Assembly: GCA_009760855.2 (NCBI GenBank)
Contig: WPIO01000084.1
Coordinates: 645,001 to 709,000, forward strand
From: Cristatella mucedo
Lineage: Eukaryota > Bryozoa > Phylactolaemata > Cristatellidae
Direction: 5' to 3'
Length of the DNA stretch: 64,000 nucleotides
The notes under the pieces were generated by a model that did no database searches, had not been told where the DNA came from, and saw only the letters and a list, made by a program, of their open reading frames with translations. The position numbers and the translations under genes are program-made. Positions 62,807 to 64,000 of the stretch are shown in pieces (positions within the stretch are counted from its first letter, which is position 1; the number at the start of each line of letters is the position of its first letter).

Positions 62807-64000
62807 GTAAGTAAGGTCTACATTGCATTTAGTTCCGAGTTCTCTTTGCAGGTAGTTAGGAACATTTTTAATTAACTACATCATTACGACGGCGACTCAC
62901 ACTCATTTGAATAATAGCTTTAAGCGCGTCTGCAGAAAAGTTCAGGCTAGCTTAATTCAACAGCTTCAACTGTATAGCACCGTAGGGGCTATCTGACCGC
63001 TTGAAACTGTCAATAAAGTATCTCCTGTTTGACTCAAAGCCTCGATCAGGAATGTCAAGGGCAAGCATAATACCTCGGGACTCGGGATCGTGAGGTGCAA
63101 GTTATGCAGTTCGCTATGCATCCATACAGCTCGTGCTCAAATCTCGACGCACGACTTTTTTTTGCAACAGCTCCACTACAGCTTAGCAAGCACTCAGCAT
63201 CATGCAGGTTTCAAGAACGTTCCCGCTGCAAAAGGTGTGAGGGCCACTCTGGCTATCGAATTTTAAATCGGTTGATTGGTTTCACCGACAAGCAAAGTTA
63301 CGCAATTTCGAGCTTATTTTCAGTAAATATTGTGAGTTGGACTAGGCGTTCTGGGTGTAGCGCCTCTCTTAGAAAGCGTTCAGTGAAAGGCTGAGCGTCT
63401 TTGAGAAAAATTCAACGTGCACTTCATCAGCGACCCAGGTTTGAGGATTGGTCACGTGGCATCTATACTAAGGTCATTCGGCTGTACTTTAGCGAAAACC
63501 TACGGCGAGCCCTGGCTCGGCTTAGTAGCCAAATACTCTATTCATAATTGTGGCCCTTTGCGTATCCTGTAAACCAATATTTTAAAGGTTTTCATGGCCA
63601 TGGTCCATAAAGCACTGTTCTAGTAAATTGTTCAATATTTGAAGACAATTACGTTGCGTCCAATGGCCATGCTATCTAACAGTAATGATTACCCAATCCA
63701 TACGAAAAAACATGTTTGCTGGCGCTTGGCCGCCGCTAGATTTTCACGTCATTCAAATTTGATATATATTTCACTACTACGCCTGCTTGTATAAAAAGGC
63801 AATACTAAGAATAATAGGTTGTTTGTTTAGTGCCTAAATGAACTTTATCTCTATGCACGCGCTTTACAGCAGACTGCTACAGGAGAGTGAATAACCAATA
63901 TTGTGTGTCATGTACGGTATCAAGCATGCAAAATAAATAGCAGTTATACATGTGTATAGCACCCTCAGAGAACTTAATTTCCTTCTAGACACTTTACATA
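62807..64000. other. Start of intron 1 of gene 3, with repeat traces
   Basis: It holds an old SINE-2-like relic (about 62,980-63,070: ACTGTCAATAAAGTATCTCC, TTTGACTCAAAGCCTCGATC) and a LINE A terminal fragment, minus strand, at 63,945-64,000 (TATAGCACCCTCAGAGAACTTAATTTCC ... CACTTTACAT). The plus frame 63,095-63,394 has no supporting splice signal. Confidence 0.5.

Overview
The window looks like nuclear DNA from a metazoan, probably a marine or freshwater invertebrate. The evidence is split genes with GT-AG introns of 61 bp to about 4 kb, decayed CR1/L2-like LINE fragments, tRNA-derived SINEs, a hAT-type MITE and long (CT)n, (GA)n and (AT)n microsatellites. Species cannot be fixed from the sequence. 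No rRNA, functional tRNA, CRISPR or prokaryotic operon was seen. All gene models were built by eye from splice sites and reading phase.

Regions: (1) 88-216 is one exon of a gene that enters from the left and looks like the third membrane segment of an MS4A/CD20-like protein. (2) 2.55-5.70 kb, minus strand, holds a candidate six-exon gene for a 261-residue protein I do not recognise; all six exons join in phase. (3) 5.7-24 kb is mostly transposon debris plus a GC-richer stretch (about 15.4-19.6 kb) that may hold a promoter or first exon. (4) 24,074-36,148, plus strand, is a seven-exon, 316-residue MS4A/CD20-like four-span membrane protein whose introns took up LINEs and a MITE. (5) 36.5-41 kb is transposon debris. 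(6) 41.5-64 kb carries three tandem, same-strand paralogues of a family I do not recognise. They have the same splice phases, and the third is cut by the window end. Two complete copies encode 230 and 242 residues. The middle copy is embedded in pyrimidine-rich microsatellites.

Transposons: LINE family A ends in a conserved stem-loop (AAAGCGCC...GGCGCTTT) and an (ATT)n tail. LINE family B carries a YADD reverse-transcriptase motif. Family C is older. SINE-1 has a tRNA-like head and a 3' end resembling that of LINE A. SINE-2 is a second tRNA-derived family. Two ~187-bp MITEs resemble the horizontally transferred SPIN (hAT) family; one has a perfect 8-bp target duplication. The tandem gene family, the minus-strand gene and the SPIN-like elements are the most interesting items.
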